NCBI RefSeq assembly: GCF_029948085.1
Contig: NZ_JARZZP010000001.1
Span: forward strand, 122,490-186,489
Direction: 5' to 3'
Origin: Streptococcus taonis
GTDB lineage: Bacteria; Bacillota; Bacilli; Lactobacillales; Streptococcaceae
Length of the DNA stretch: 64,000 bases
Below the pieces are notes generated by a model. It was not told the origin of the DNA. It worked only from the letters and a program-made list of their open reading frames with translations, and ran no database searches. The first letter of the stretch is position 1; the number at the start of each line of letters is the position of its first letter. Position numbers and translations under genes: made by a program. Positions 8,662-16,965 of this stretch are shown one piece after another.

Positions 8662-10884
8662 TTATTCTGAGTCTTTTGGTGTTTCTGTAGTTTCTTTCTT
8701 AGGTTTATTGTCCTTGTGATGGTGACGAGGACGATCGCCATGACGATGACCCTTTTCACCTTTTTCTTCTGAATGTTCAGGTTTCGGTGGACGTGGCAAG
8801 AGTGCTTTCATCGAAGCATCTACACGACCTTTTTCGTCAATCTTGATAATCTTAACATCCACTTCATCACCAATGGCTACCAAGTCTTCGACACGGTTAG
8901 TGCGAGTCCAAGCCATTTCAGAGATGTGAACGAGGGCATCTGTCTTGTCAAAGAGGTTGACAAAGGCACCGAATTTCTCGATACGCACAACTTTGGCATG
9001 GTAGACTTCATCCACTTTCGCTTCACGAACCAAACCAGCAATGATTTCTTTAGCGCGGTTAATGGCAGCTTGGTCACTAGAGTAGATAGATACGTTACCT
9101 TCTTCGTCGATATCAATCTTAACACCTGTTTCAGCGATAATCTTATCAATCGTTTCTCCACCCTTACCGATAACAATCTTGATCTTGTCCACATCAATCT
9201 TGATGGTATCGATTTTCGGAGCAGTTGGAGCCAATTCTGGACGAACTTCTGGAATGGTTGCTTGAATCACGTCAAGGATTTCAAAACGAGCTTTCTTGGC
9301 TTGGGCAAGAGCTTCAGTCAAGATTTCTGCAGTAATCCCTTGGATCTTGATATCCATTTGAAGGGCTGTAATTCCGTCACGAGTCCCTGCAACCTTAAAG
9401 TCCATATCTCCAAAGTGGTCTTCCAAACCTTGGATATCTGTCAATACTGTATAGTTGTTCCCATCTGATATCAGACCCATGGCAATACCTGCTACTGGTG
9501 CCTTGATTGGCACACCACCAGCCATAAGGGCAAGTGTTCCTGCACAGATAGAGGCTTGTGAAGAAGAACCGTTTGATTCCAATACTTCTGCTACCAAGCG
9601 GATGGCGTATGGGAATTCTTCCAAGCTTGGCAATACTTGAGCAAGAGCACGCTCACCGAGAGCACCGTGACCAATTTCACGACGACCTGGCGCACCGTAA
9701 CGTCCAGTTTCACCAACAGAGTATTGAGGGAAGTTATAGTGGTGCATGAAGCGTTTCTTGTACTCTGGATCCAAACCATCGATGATTTGCGTCTCACCCA
9801 TTGGCGCCAAAGTCAAGATAGAAAGAGCCTGAGTTTGTCCACGAGTGAAGAGACCTGAACCGTGTACGCGAGGAAGGAAGTCAACAACCGCATCCAAAGG
9901 ACGGATTTCATCGACCTTACGGCCGTCAGGACGAACCTTGTCTTCAGTGATCAAACGGCGCACTTCTGCATGTTCCATTTGTTCCAAGATTTCAGCCACA
10001 TCACGCATGATACGGTCAAATTCTTCGTGGTCTGCATATTTTTCTTCATAAACAGCAGTGACTTGGTCTTTAACTGCTTGAGTTGCCGCTTCACGAGCCA
10101 ATTTTTCTTCTACTTGAACAGCTTTTTGGAGGTCGCTGTTGTAGGCTGCGATGATTTCAGCCTGCAATTCCTCATCCACATGAAGCAATTCTACTTCTGC
10201 TTTTTCTTTACCGACTGCCGCAACGATTTCTTCTTGGAAGGCAATCAATTCTTTAACGGCTTCGTGTCCTTTCAGAAGAGCTTCCAACATGATTTCTTCT
10301 GACAATTCTTTGGCACCAGACTCTACCATGTTTATAGCGTGCTTGGTACCTGCTACTGTCAATTCAAGAAGCGATTGCTCTGCTTGTTCTTGAGTCGGGT
10401 TGATGATGATTTGGCCATCAACATAACCTACTTGTACTCCGGCGATTGGGCCATCAAATGGAATATCTGAGATAGACAAGGCCAATGATGAACCAAACAT
10501 AGCTGCCATTGGTGCAGATGCATTTTCATCGTAAGAAAGAACAGTATTGATGACTTGCACTTCATTACGGAAACCTTCCGCAAACATTGGACGGATTGGA
10601 CGGTCAATCAAACGCGCTGTCAAAGTCGCATCTGTTGAAGGACGTCCTTCACGTTTCATAAAGCCACCAGGAAATTTCCCAGCCGCATACATTTTTTCTT
10701 CGTAGTTGACTTGAAGCGGGAAGAAATCCCCAGTTGCCATTTTCTTAGACATAACGGCAGCAGTCAAGACAGTTGACTCACCGTAACGCACGACAACAGA
10801 GCCATTTGCTTGCTTAGCAACCTGACCAGTCTCTACGATCAACTCACGACCCGCAAAAGTCGTTTGAAACACTTGTTTTGTCAT
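8662..10884 (-). CDS. pnp: Polynucleotide phosphorylase (polyribonucleotide nucleotidyltransferase)
   Basis: PNPase degrades RNA 3'-to-5' with phosphate. The 740-aa protein has two RNase PH domains around an all-alpha linker (second catalytic core near [24 protein letters not shown] and [13 protein letters not shown]), then a KH domain ([13 protein letters not shown]) and an S1 domain ([19 protein letters not shown]). A charged, His-rich tail ends the protein. An in-frame ATG exists 38 codons further upstream, but the 740-aa start at 10884 fits the family and has AAAGGGG 7 bases before it. It heads the operon pnp-cysE-GNAT-nucleoside phosphorylase. Confidence 0.97.
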   Translation of the reverse strand: MTKQVFQTTFAGRELIVETGQVAKQANGSVVVRYGESTVLTAAVMSKKMATGDFFPLQVNYEEKMYAAGKFPGGFMKREGRPSTDATLTARLIDRPIRPMFAEGFRNEVQVINTVLSYDENASAPMAAMFGSSLALSISDIPFDGPIAGVQVGYVDGQIIINPTQEQAEQSLLELTVAGTKHAINMVESGAKELSEEIMLEALLKGHEAVKELIAFQEEIVAAVGKEKAEVELLHVDEELQAEIIAAYNSDLQKAVQVEEKLAREAATQAVKDQVTAVYEEKYADHEEFDRIMRDVAEILEQMEHAEVRRLITEDKVRPDGRKVDEIRPLDAVVDFLPRVHGSGLFTRGQTQALSILTLAPMGETQIIDGLDPEYKKRFMHHYNFPQYSVGETGRYGAPGRREIGHGALGERALAQVLPSLEEFPYAIRLVAEVLESNGSSSQASICAGTLALMAGGVPIKAPVAGIAMGLISDGNNYTVLTDIQGLEDHFGDMDFKVAGTRDGITALQMDIKIQGITAEILTEALAQAKKARFEILDVIQATIPEVRPELAPTAPKIDTIKIDVDKIKIVIGKGGETIDKIIAETGVKIDIDEEGNVSIYSSDQAAINRAKEIIAGLVREAKVDEVYHAKVVRIEKFGAFVNLFDKTDALVHISEMAWTRTNRVEDLVAIGDEVDVKIIKIDEKGRVDASMKALLPRPPKPEHSEEKGEKGHRHGDRPRHHHKDNKPKKETTETPKDSE

Positions 10885-10908
10885 TTTAATCCCCTTTGGA
10901 TTGATAAA

Positions 10909-10936
10909 ATTATACGCCTTGCCTACAAAGATCAAG
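10909..10936 (-). promoter_or_regulatory. Likely pnp promoter
   Basis: On the minus strand TATAAT (10909-10914) is preceded at 15-16 bases by TTGATC/CTTGAT (10930-10936). The -35 region coincides with the terminal TATCTTG of the adjacent 112-bp repeat unit. Confidence 0.5.
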
Positions 10937-11156
10937 ATACTAAGGACGTCAAAAGCAAAGTAAAAATAGAAAACTGACGAAGTCTTCAATGAAGACAAGA
11001 CAGTTTATCTTTTTTACACAGCTTTTCGGCCGTGTTCAATTACCCAAGATACTAAGCCGTCAAGCAACTCAAAGGAAAATAGGAAATCTAACGACGGAGC
11101 GACCGCTCCTAGGCAGATTTATCTTTTTCCACAGAGTTGTAGGCATGTTCAGTTTT
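10933..11156 (-). repeat. Two tandem 112-bp interspersed repeat units (SPRITE-like)
   Basis: Three copies of the 8-mer CAAGATAC (minus GTATCTTG) stand at 10933, 11045 and 11157, exactly 112 bases apart, and bound two units. On the minus strand each unit reads TATCTTG, a TGAACA...CTGTG dyad, AAAAAGATAAA, an unit-specific hairpin, then CTATTTT and the next TATCTTG. The hairpins differ in sequence but keep their position (GTCTTCATTGAAGAC in one, GGAGCGGTCGCTCC in the other). A second pair is at 57014-57237. Terminator-like hairpins followed by T-rich sequence fit the pneumococcal SPRITE repeat family, an identification I cannot verify. Confidence 0.7.
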
Positions 11157-11440
11157 CAAGATACAAATCATTAGAAAGGTTTGATGCTAAAGCATCTAAT
11201 CCTTTCACGCTAACCGCTATTAGGCGATTAGCTAAATGCTTTACTAACTCTCTCGTCAAATAATATCGATTTGACTCGCTCGTGTCGCTCAAACTAAATA
11301 CTGAAAAGAATAAATTGTGAAAAAATTTCTGTCATAAAATTGAGAATCGACAAATCCTTTGAAACTTAAATCCCCTCATCTTTGTATCAAGTACGTACAG
11401 AGTCTATTTTATCATATTTTTCTTAAAAAGTGCTGGCTTT
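11157..11440 (-). other. Gene-free, hairpin-rich stretch between metF and pnp
   Basis: No convincing gene lies here. On the minus strand three dyads are visible. A 9-bp stem at 11209-11232 (GCTAATCGC/GCGGTTAGC) pairs fully only as minus-strand RNA, through a G-U wobble. A composite hairpin at 11174-11206 pairs GAAAGG with CCTTTC and GATGC with GCATC. A 7-bp stem GTCAAAT/ATTTGAC spans 11255-11275, and one arm of it can alternatively pair with TTTGA near 11296. This suggests a structured leader or small RNA on the minus strand; no known family is recognised. Confidence 0.4.
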
Positions 11441-11444
11441 TCTA

Positions 11445-11483
11445 TTAAAAAGGAACCATTCCTCCATGAAAAGAAGAATGGTT
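11445..11483 (-). terminator. Terminator after metF
   Basis: AACCATTCTTC pairs with GAGGAATGGTT (11454-11483) and is followed on the minus strand by CCTTTTTAAT. It ends 11 bases from the metF stop. Confidence 0.85.
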
Positions 11484-11493
11484 TGCATTTTTA

Positions 11494-12360
11494 TTATCCT
11501 AAAGACTGGTGATTGAACAAGTCATGAGTTGCTTGATGGATGTATTGGGCAGTTTCTGCATTGTTCATAGTGTAGAGATGCACACCTGCAACATCCTGAG
11601 TTACCAAGTCCACGATTTGGTCCACGGCATAGGCAAGTCCTGCTGCTCTGAGTGACTCAGGGTCATTCTCATACTTGTCTAAGATGGCTTTAAACTTACG
11701 TGGGAGATGGATATTCTCACAAGTCTTCAAGAGACGAAGCGCTTGGTTACGGTTGAGGATTGGCATGATACCCGCATGAATAGGCACATCAATTCCAGCC
11801 AAGGTACACTTGTCTTGGAAATCATAGAAACGCTCATTGTCAAAGAAGAGTTGCGTTACTAGACTAGAGCATCCTGCATCCACTTTTTTCTTAAGATTTT
11901 GGATATCTGAGATTTGGTTTGGAGAGTCTGGATGTCCTTCAGGATAACAAGCACCAATGATATCAAAGTGTGGGGCCTGTTCCTTGATAAACTCGATCAG
12001 GTCTGTCGCATAACGGAAATCCTTCTGTGGCTCAACACCTGGAATGATATCTCCACGCAAAGCCAAGATTTTCTGAACACCAACCTTATCCAAATCTGCA
12101 ATGGTTTCAGCCACCTTATCCTTAGTCAGATAAATAGCTGGCAAGTGAGCAATGGTTGGAATCTCCAAGTCATTTTGGATATAATCAGCCAAACGAACCG
12201 TCGTCTCTTTGATATTAAATTTATTATTGCTGGCAGTCACACTGATGAAGTGTGGGGCCAAGTCCTGCATATCTTTCAGGGCTGCAATAATTTTGTCATT
12301 GCCTACTGCTGGGTTTGGAGGGAAAACTTCAAATGAGAGGGACGGTGTTTGACGTGACAT
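11494..12360 (-). CDS. metF: 5,10-methylenetetrahydrofolate reductase
   Basis: MetF reduces methylene-THF to 5-methyl-THF, the methyl donor for methionine synthase. The 288-aa TIM-barrel protein shows the family stretches LSFEVFPPNPAVGNDKI with the catalytic Glu of SFEVFPP, ILALRGD, and IGACYPEGHPDSP, plus LVTQLFFDNERFYDF and GIMPI. It lies 62 bases downstream of metE and no terminator separates them, so metE-metF is one transcript under the methionine box upstream of metE. It supplies the co-substrate for MetE. Confidence 0.96.
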   Translation of the reverse strand: MSRQTPSLSFEVFPPNPAVGNDKIIAALKDMQDLAPHFISVTASNNKFNIKETTVRLADYIQNDLEIPTIAHLPAIYLTKDKVAETIADLDKVGVQKILALRGDIIPGVEPQKDFRYATDLIEFIKEQAPHFDIIGACYPEGHPDSPNQISDIQNLKKKVDAGCSSLVTQLFFDNERFYDFQDKCTLAGIDVPIHAGIMPILNRNQALRLLKTCENIHLPRKFKAILDKYENDPESLRAAGLAYAVDQIVDLVTQDVAGVHLYTMNNAETAQYIHQATHDLFNHQSLG

Positions 12361-12422
12361 ATGTATGAACCTTTTCTAGTTGATTTCTTACTGATCAACC
12401 ATGTATGGAGAAATGTCTTTTC

Positions 12423-14672
12423 TTACAATTTCTCACGCGCAGCTTTCGCAGCGTCTACAAGGCGGATCAAGCTTTCTTTCGTTTCTGGGATACCACGTGT
12501 TTTCAAACCACAGTCAGGGTTGATCCATACTTTCTTGCTTGGTACTTTGGCAAGGATGGCTTCGATAGTGTGGTCGATTTCGCCTTCATTAGGCACACGA
12601 GGAGAGTGGATATCGTAAACTCCAGGACCCACTTCTGTCTGGAAGTTTTGAGCTTTAAGTTCGTCCAAGATTTCAAGATTTGAACGGCTAGCTTCAAATG
12701 AGATAACGTCCGCATCCAAGTTGTCGATAGCTGGGATGATATCTGTAAATTCTGAGTAACACATGTGAGTGTGGATTTGTGTGTCTGGTGCTACTGTTGA
12801 GTGTACCAAACGGAAGGCTGGAATAGCCCAGTCAAGGTAATCTTCGTACCAGTCGCTACGACGGAGTGGCAATTTCTCACGAAGAGCAGCCTCGTCGATT
12901 TGGATGATTTTCACGCCTGCAGCTTCAAGGTCAAGAACTTCATCCTTGATAGCAAGAGCGATTTGAAGAGTAGAATCCTTGATAGAGATGTCTTCACGTG
13001 GGAATGACCAGTTAAGGATGGTAACAGGTCCAGTCAACATACCTTTAACAGGTTTGTCAGTACGGCTTTGTGCATAGCTAGACCATTTGACAGTGATCGG
13101 GTTGAGACGAGTGACATCACCCCAGATGATTGGTGGTTTAACCCCACGCATACCGTATGATTGTACCCAACCGTTCTTAGAGAAGAGGTAACCTGACAAG
13201 TTTTGACCGAAGTACTCAACCATGTCATTACGCTCGAATTCACCGTGTACAAGCACGTCAAATCCAACTTCTTCTTGCCATTTGATCCATTCGTCAATGG
13301 TTTCAGCAAGGAAGGCATCATATTCTTCTTGAGTCAATTCACCCTTGCGGAAGGCCAAACGTTTAGCACGAACTTCCTTGGTTTGAGGGAATGATCCGAT
13401 AGTTGTTGTTGGAAGAGCTGGAAGTTTGAAGGCATCTTCTTGGATAGCTTCACGTTCTGCAAAGGCTGGCAAACGAGTGTAGTCTGCGTCAGTCAATCCA
13501 GCGATACGAGCACGAAGTTCCGCATTTTCACCAACACGTTCAGTCGCAAAGAGTTCTTTGTTGGCTGCAAGCGCTTCTGCTCCTTGACCGTTGCGGATAG
13601 CATCCAAGTCACGGATCTCATCCAATTTTTCAACTGCAAAAGCAAAGTGGTTCAAGATAGCTGGTTCAAATTCTTCATTAGCAGTTGTAAATGGCACATG
13701 AAGAAGTGAACATGAGCTAGTCAAAACGATGTTTTCAGCTGGAATTTGCTCAAGAACAGCCAAGCTCTTTTCGTAGTTGTTGCGCCAGATGTTCTTACCA
13801 TTGACAATACCTGCATAAAGAGTCTTGTCAGCTGGGAATCCACCTTTAACGAGTTCAAGAGTTTTCTTACCTTCAACGAAGTCCAAACCGATGGCATCAA
13901 CTGGCAAGTTTACAAGGTCAGCGTAGACGTCACGAACGTCTCCGAAGTAAGTTTGAAGCAAGACTTCAAGACCTTTCTTGTCAGCCAAAAGTTTGTTGTA
14001 AAGGTTCAAGAAGAGAGCTTTCTCTTCAGCTGTCAAGTCTTTTACAAGAGCCGCTTCGTCGAGTTGGATACGAGTTGCACCAAGTTCAGCCAATTTCGCA
14101 AAAACATCTTGGTAAGCAGCTACTAAGCTATCCACGAAATCTTCTGCTTTCACACCTTCTTCAAAGTCTGACAATTGAAGGAAAGTGAATGGACCTACAA
14201 GGACAGGACGAGTGTTAAGACCAAGTTCTTTAGCTTCTTGGAACTCATCAAAGATCTTGTGACCAGCCAATTTTACTTGAGTGTCTTTTTCAAATTTAGG
14301 AACGATGTAGTGGTAGTTGGTGTTGAACCATTTCTTCATCGGAAGGGCACGAACATCCCCTTTTTCTCCTTGGTAACCGCGTCCCAAAGCAAAGTAACGT
14401 TCAAGGTCTGACAAGTCCAAGTTTTGAACAGATGCAGGCACTACGTTGAAAAGGAGGGCAGCATCAAGGAAGTTGTCATAGTGAGAAAAGTCATTTGATG
14501 GAATTTCAGTGATGCCTTTTTCTTTAACGATGTTCCAGTGTTTTGCACGCAATTCTTTCGCAGCAGCCAAAAGTTCTTCTTCTGAGATTTCTTTTCTAAA
14601 ATATTTTTCAGTTGTAAATTTTAATTCGCGGAATTCACCCAAACGTGGGAAACCGATAATTGTAGTTGACAT
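12423..14672 (-). CDS. metE: Cobalamin-independent methionine synthase
   Basis: MetE transfers the methyl group of 5-methyltetrahydropteroyltri-glutamate to homocysteine. The protein is 749 aa, the normal family size, with an N-terminal barrel ([12 protein letters not shown]) and a C-terminal catalytic barrel. Zinc ligands are in HTHMCYSEF and near the end in [16 protein letters not shown] 6 bases before the ATG at 14672 decides the start; an in-frame ATG 39 codons upstream would translate through the promoter region. It is followed by metF. A methionine-box palindrome upstream indicates control by a MtaR/MetR-type LysR regulator. Confidence 0.97.
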   Translation of the reverse strand: MSTTIIGFPRLGEFRELKFTTEKYFRKEISEEELLAAAKELRAKHWNIVKEKGITEIPSNDFSHYDNFLDAALLFNVVPASVQNLDLSDLERYFALGRGYQGEKGDVRALPMKKWFNTNYHYIVPKFEKDTQVKLAGHKIFDEFQEAKELGLNTRPVLVGPFTFLQLSDFEEGVKAEDFVDSLVAAYQDVFAKLAELGATRIQLDEAALVKDLTAEEKALFLNLYNKLLADKKGLEVLLQTYFGDVRDVYADLVNLPVDAIGLDFVEGKKTLELVKGGFPADKTLYAGIVNGKNIWRNNYEKSLAVLEQIPAENIVLTSSCSLLHVPFTTANEEFEPAILNHFAFAVEKLDEIRDLDAIRNGQGAEALAANKELFATERVGENAELRARIAGLTDADYTRLPAFAEREAIQEDAFKLPALPTTTIGSFPQTKEVRAKRLAFRKGELTQEEYDAFLAETIDEWIKWQEEVGFDVLVHGEFERNDMVEYFGQNLSGYLFSKNGWVQSYGMRGVKPPIIWGDVTRLNPITVKWSSYAQSRTDKPVKGMLTGPVTILNWSFPREDISIKDSTLQIALAIKDEVLDLEAAGVKIIQIDEAALREKLPLRRSDWYEDYLDWAIPAFRLVHSTVAPDTQIHTHMCYSEFTDIIPAIDNLDADVISFEASRSNLEILDELKAQNFQTEVGPGVYDIHSPRVPNEGEIDHTIEAILAKVPSKKVWINPDCGLKTRGIPETKESLIRLVDAAKAAREKL

Positions 14673-14696
14673 GTTTTGTCCTCCAAAAATTGTTGT

Positions 14697-14773
14697 TGAA
14701 ACTATCTTAACAGAAAAGAAACTGTCTGTATAATTGTAAAAAATTAGGCTTTGATATAGTTTGAAACTATATC
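14697..14773 (-). promoter_or_regulatory. metE methionine box (perfect palindrome) and half site
   Basis: The sequence GATATAGTTTGAAACTATATC at 14753-14773 is a perfect palindrome around a central base. Its core TATAGTTTSAAACTATA is the MET-box bound by MtaR/MetR-type regulators in streptococci (family knowledge). A second half site, GATAGTTTCAA on the minus strand, lies at 14697-14707 near the ribosome-binding site. No clear -35/-10 pair was identified between them. Confidence 0.8.
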
Positions 14774-14786
14774 GTTTTTCAAAGAA

Positions 14787-14818
14787 CAAAAAAAGATTTG
14801 GAGAAGATTCCCCAAATC
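14787..14818 (-). terminator. Terminator after the HTH antitoxin gene
   Basis: GATTTGG (14795-14801) pairs with CCAAATC (14812-14818). On the minus strand seven T follow directly. It ends transcription from the HTH gene before metE. Confidence 0.9.
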
Positions 14819-14871
14819 CTTGATAGACAATGGTTAATAGATTTTCAAGATAGCCATGTTCATAGTCAAAC

Positions 14872-14934
14872 TTGATTAAACCGAGAGTTGCCTATGGCTT
14901 GTTATTAGAAAAGACTATAAGTCAGTTTAATCAA
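14872..14934. repeat. 10-bp inverted repeat
   Basis: TTGATTAAAC (14872-14881) and GTTTAATCAA (14925-14934) are perfect inverted copies separated by 43 bases. The right arm overlaps the stop codon of the HTH gene. Function unknown; a second transcript-end structure or a remnant of an element end are possibilities. Confidence 0.4.
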
Positions 14935-15224
14935 CTTTTTTCCTGTTCAAGTGGAACGACTGCTAGTGTCTTGCCTAAACTGGCTAAAACTTTTAAGACC
15001 GTATCCAACTGAGGGCTCGTCTTTCCTGTTTCCATCCTAGCTATGACAGGCTGGCTCACTCCACTGAGTTCTTCTAGTTTTTTCTGACTAATTCCTTGCT
15101 CATGTCTAGCCTCAATCAACTCACTCATGATAGCCACTCGCATATCACTTTCAAGGATTTCCTCCTTGGTAAATAGTTGAGACCGAACATCCTTCCAATT
15201 ACTCCCAATGGCACTATTCTTCAT
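14931..15224 (-). CDS. HTH antitoxin of the HigA/XRE type, toxin lost
   Basis: A 97-aa protein with an XRE helix-turn-helix (EARHEQGISQKKLEELSGVSQPVIARMETGKTSP, about residues 39-71). The N-terminal extension SNWKDVRSQLFTKEEILESDMRVAIMSEL is typical of HigA-type antitoxins whose toxin is encoded just upstream. GGAG 6 bases before the ATG at 15224 decides the start; GTG at 15227 is an alternative. The start overlaps the stop of an 18-residue toxin C-terminus (15214-15270), as in intact higBA operons. With the toxin deleted, the antitoxin is probably an orphan that still regulates its own promoter, where a palindrome overlaps the -10. Confidence 0.8.
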   Translation of the reverse strand: MKNSAIGSNWKDVRSQLFTKEEILESDMRVAIMSELIEARHEQGISQKKLEELSGVSQPVIARMETGKTSPQLDTVLKVLASLGKTLAVVPLEQEKS

Positions 15225-15270
15225 CACTTACTCCTCTTTCTTTTAAGTCCTTCAGTTCACGCTTGGTTTT
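15214..15270 (-). pseudogene. C-terminal remnant of a HigB/RelE-type toxin
   Basis: In the frame overlapping the antitoxin start, 18 codons encode KTKRELKDLKERGVSDEE and a stop. A Lys/Arg-rich tail of this kind is usual at the C terminus of phage-derived HigB toxins. There is no start codon, and stops lie directly upstream. The rest of the toxin is missing between here and the promoter. The call rests on composition and position, not on a database match. Confidence 0.5.
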
Positions 15271-15275
15271 TTAAA

Positions 15276-15304
15276 ATTATAACTTAAAAGTTATTAAAAG
15301 TAAA
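15276..15304 (-). promoter_or_regulatory. Promoter with palindromic operator of the antitoxin gene
   Basis: On the minus strand TATAAT (15276-15281) has TTTACT 17 bases upstream (15299-15304). A palindrome TAACTT-AA-AAGTTA (15280-15293) overlaps the -10. Such a site is where an HTH antitoxin would bind to repress itself. Confidence 0.55.
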
Positions 15305-15408
15305 TCCAAATACTTACAAAAAGAAGACCTTAGAATCGTTTTAAAGGTTTCATTTAATTATTCGAAAAAATTACGAAAAGAGTTTTAAATTGGAGTTAAT
15401 CCTGCCTC

Positions 15409-15774
15409 TTACTCCAGTTCTATGCCTTTCTCTCGGAGATTGTCCAGACACTCCTCATAGTAGACATGGTCATGCTCACTATAGATCGGACTTTTCAGCT
15501 TTTCCTCTGCTAAGTCTTGATAAGGAGGGCAGGTCTTGCCACGGTAGTTCTTGTCCAGCCACTCTGGACTGACATTGTAGCCACGGCTAGCCATCTCCTC
15601 CATGATCAAGCGATGATAGCCATAGAGACGATAGGGCGAGTGGGTAAAGACATAGTCAACCGTCGCATGCTTTCTGCCCCAGCCATTGCCACGCAGGGCA
15701 CAGCATTCTCGATGTTGGCCCAAGAGCTGAGGACGGGGAAGTTGTGAAATCAAAGCCTCATGCCAAAGTCTCAT
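15409..15774 (-). CDS. Pyrimidine-dimer DNA glycosylase / endonuclease V family protein
   Basis: A 121-aa protein resembling the Pyr_excise family (T4 endonuclease V type), which removes UV-induced pyrimidine dimers by glycosylase and AP-lyase action. Visible family features are the start MRLWHEALISQLPRPQLLGQ..HREC with the HRE motif, a central HSPYRLYGYHRLIMEEM and the C-terminal YEECLDNLREKGI. In T4 the catalytic group is the N-terminal Thr; here Met-Arg-Leu stands at the N terminus, so activity is uncertain, and many bacterial relatives remain uncharacterised. It overlaps the preceding DUF1722 gene by 17 bases and is probably translated from the same mRNA. Confidence 0.7.
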   Translation of the reverse strand: MRLWHEALISQLPRPQLLGQHRECCALRGNGWGRKHATVDYVFTHSPYRLYGYHRLIMEEMASRGYNVSPEWLDKNYRGKTCPPYQDLAEEKLKSPIYSEHDHVYYEECLDNLREKGIELE

Positions 15775-16162
15775 GGGAGTCTCCTTTCAGCAAAGTAGAA
15801 TTTTGTAAATATCTATTTGGGTAACGTTCAAGCAACTCTCTCGTCTTAGCAATTAATTCTTCTTTGGTAGCATGACCAGAGTGATAACGCTCCAGTAAAA
15901 ACATATAATCCTTGCGTTCAGTCTCCGTTGCTTTCTTCTTGAAATAGCCCCAAATATGCTGAAAAGCATTGCAAACCTGACCCCTGTGTTCTGGAATCTG
16001 GCAAGCACGGTCAATCATCTCTTGAACCTGACTCAGCTCCACCTCTTCATTCTTCAAGTATTGGCGAATCTCATTGTAAATATTGCTGGAATGGCTCAAA
16101 ACGAGATATTTGTTTCTAGCCCAGAGTTGCTGACAAAAGGCACGTTGGTTGTTGTTATTCAT
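15758..16162 (-). CDS. DUF1722 (YbgA-like) protein
   Basis: About 134-137 aa. It has the DUF1722/YbgA pattern: an N-terminal LWARNKYLVLSHS, the central HIWGYFKKKATETERKDYMFLLERYHSG, and the C-terminal RELLERYPNRYLQNSTLL. Proteins of this family are often found next to photolyases or DNA repair genes. The pairing with a pyrimidine-dimer glycosylase here fits a UV-repair connection, but no activity is known. Two or three start codons are possible (ATG at 16171, or at 16162, MNNNNQ). The gene is followed by the glycosylase with a 17-base overlap. Confidence 0.65.
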   Translation of the reverse strand: MNNNNQRAFCQQLWARNKYLVLSHSSNIYNEIRQYLKNEEVELSQVQEMIDRACQIPEHRGQVCNAFQHIWGYFKKKATETERKDYMFLLERYHSGHATKEELIAKTRELLERYPNRYLQNSTLLKGDSHETLA

Positions 16163-16181
16163 AATTGACATTATACCATGT

Positions 16182-16454
16182 TTACTCTAAGAACTTCGCC
16201 ATTTTTACATCGTAAGCGTTTTGAAGATTGAGCCAAGCTTTCATCGAAATATTTGTAAACTTCTCTAACTTCTGAGCGATCTCATTGCTAATCGATTCCT
16301 CACCTTTCACTAATTGGCTAATTGTCTTTGATGATACCCCCAATTTCTCCGCAAATTCTTTTTGCGTTACGTTATAATCTTCAATCAACTCTCCAATATA
16401 TTGACCTGGGTGGAAAGCAATCAGGTCTTTGTATTCAACAATTGTACTACTCAT
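16182..16454 (-). CDS. Short HigA-family HTH antitoxin, probably truncated
   Basis: The 90-aa protein contains an XRE helix-turn-helix (NVTQKEFAEKLGVSSKTISQLVKGEESIS, about residues 28-56) and the HigA/VapI signature FHPGQYIGELIEDYN before it. Many close relatives continue for a further 250 residues with a metallopeptidase domain. Here the frame ends right after LQNAYDVKMAKFLE, where the long forms would go on, so truncation is likely; short antitoxins of this size also exist. GAGGAGGT stands 11 bases before the ATG. The start overlaps the last codons of a possible toxin stub (16447-16539) by 8 bases. Confidence 0.75.
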   Translation of the reverse strand: MSSTIVEYKDLIAFHPGQYIGELIEDYNVTQKEFAEKLGVSSKTISQLVKGEESISNEIAQKLEKFTNISMKAWLNLQNAYDVKMAKFLE

Positions 16455-16539
16455 AGTGATTGCTGACCTCCTCTATTTTTAGTATTTCGACTCTACAGAA
16501 CTTAAGAATAGTTTTCAAAATTAATCGGGTAAAAAATTG
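16447..16539 (-). pseudogene. Possible C-terminal remnant of a RelE/HigB toxin
   Basis: A 30-codon open frame without start codon ends CRVEILKIEEVSNHYE and a stop that overlaps the antitoxin ATG (ATGAGTAG). RelE-type toxins paired with this antitoxin family often end in a similar acidic, His-Tyr tail. The region is AT-rich, so a chance frame cannot be excluded. An in-frame stop lies upstream at about 16543. Confidence 0.4.
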
Positions 16540-16551
16540 AATTCAAAAAAT

Positions 16552-16965
16552 TTAATCATTTATCTCGACTAAAAGTAATTTAAACAATCCTTTTGTAACT
16601 ACAATTATTATAATGACAATACTTAGTAAAAAACCTACATTGATAAAATTTGGAATACAATTAATATTTAAAGATAACTCCATCATATAAAGTAAACTAA
16701 CTACAAATGTATAGAAATATCTAACTATTATTTCTTCCCATTTTGATGAATAAATGTTTGATTTTTTATCATATAAAACAGACCGCATAGGAGAAGAATA
16801 CAGTATAGCAATAGCAGAAAGTAAGAATCCCGTTATTACAGAAATAAAAGATACCGTATCACTATGATTTAGTAGTACATAACCCCTTAATAAATATGAT
16901 ACAAACAGACTTACTACTAAAATACCACCAGAAATAATTCTATCTTTTCTTCGTAACTTTCTCAT
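16552..16965 (-). CDS. Small four-helix membrane protein, RexB-like
   Basis: The 137-aa protein has four predicted membrane helices (about residues 11-31, 38-57, 78-98, 107-127) and short charged loops; no signal peptide. I recognise no named domain. It overlaps the preceding 277-aa gene by 26 bases and is its obligate partner by position. Size, four helices and position after a soluble protein of about 280 aa match lambda RexB (144 aa, four helices), the ion-channel effector of Rex exclusion. Helix 2 contains AIAIL, as in RexB. This is inference from remembered lambda sequence; sequence identity is low. An abortive-infection role is proposed, not shown. Confidence 0.6.
   Translation of the reverse strand: MRKLRRKDRIISGGILVVSLFVSYLLRGYVLLNHSDTVSFISVITGFLLSAIAILYSSPMRSVLYDKKSNIYSSKWEEIIVRYFYTFVVSLLYMMELSLNINCIPNFINVGFLLSIVIIIIVVTKGLFKLLLVEIND

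Noticed and set aside
8773-10302. Long plus-strand open frames opposite pnp (for example 231 and 146 codons)
   Set aside because: They are antisense shadows of the well-supported pnp gene, without ribosome sites or family features.
10933-11156. RUP repeat
   Set aside because: RUP ends derive from the IS630 ends (TATAGTCAATTG); these units have TATCTTG ends and no TA duplication.
12405-14411. Several plus-strand open frames opposite metE
   Set aside because: Shadows of a codon-biased, highly conserved gene; no independent evidence of coding.
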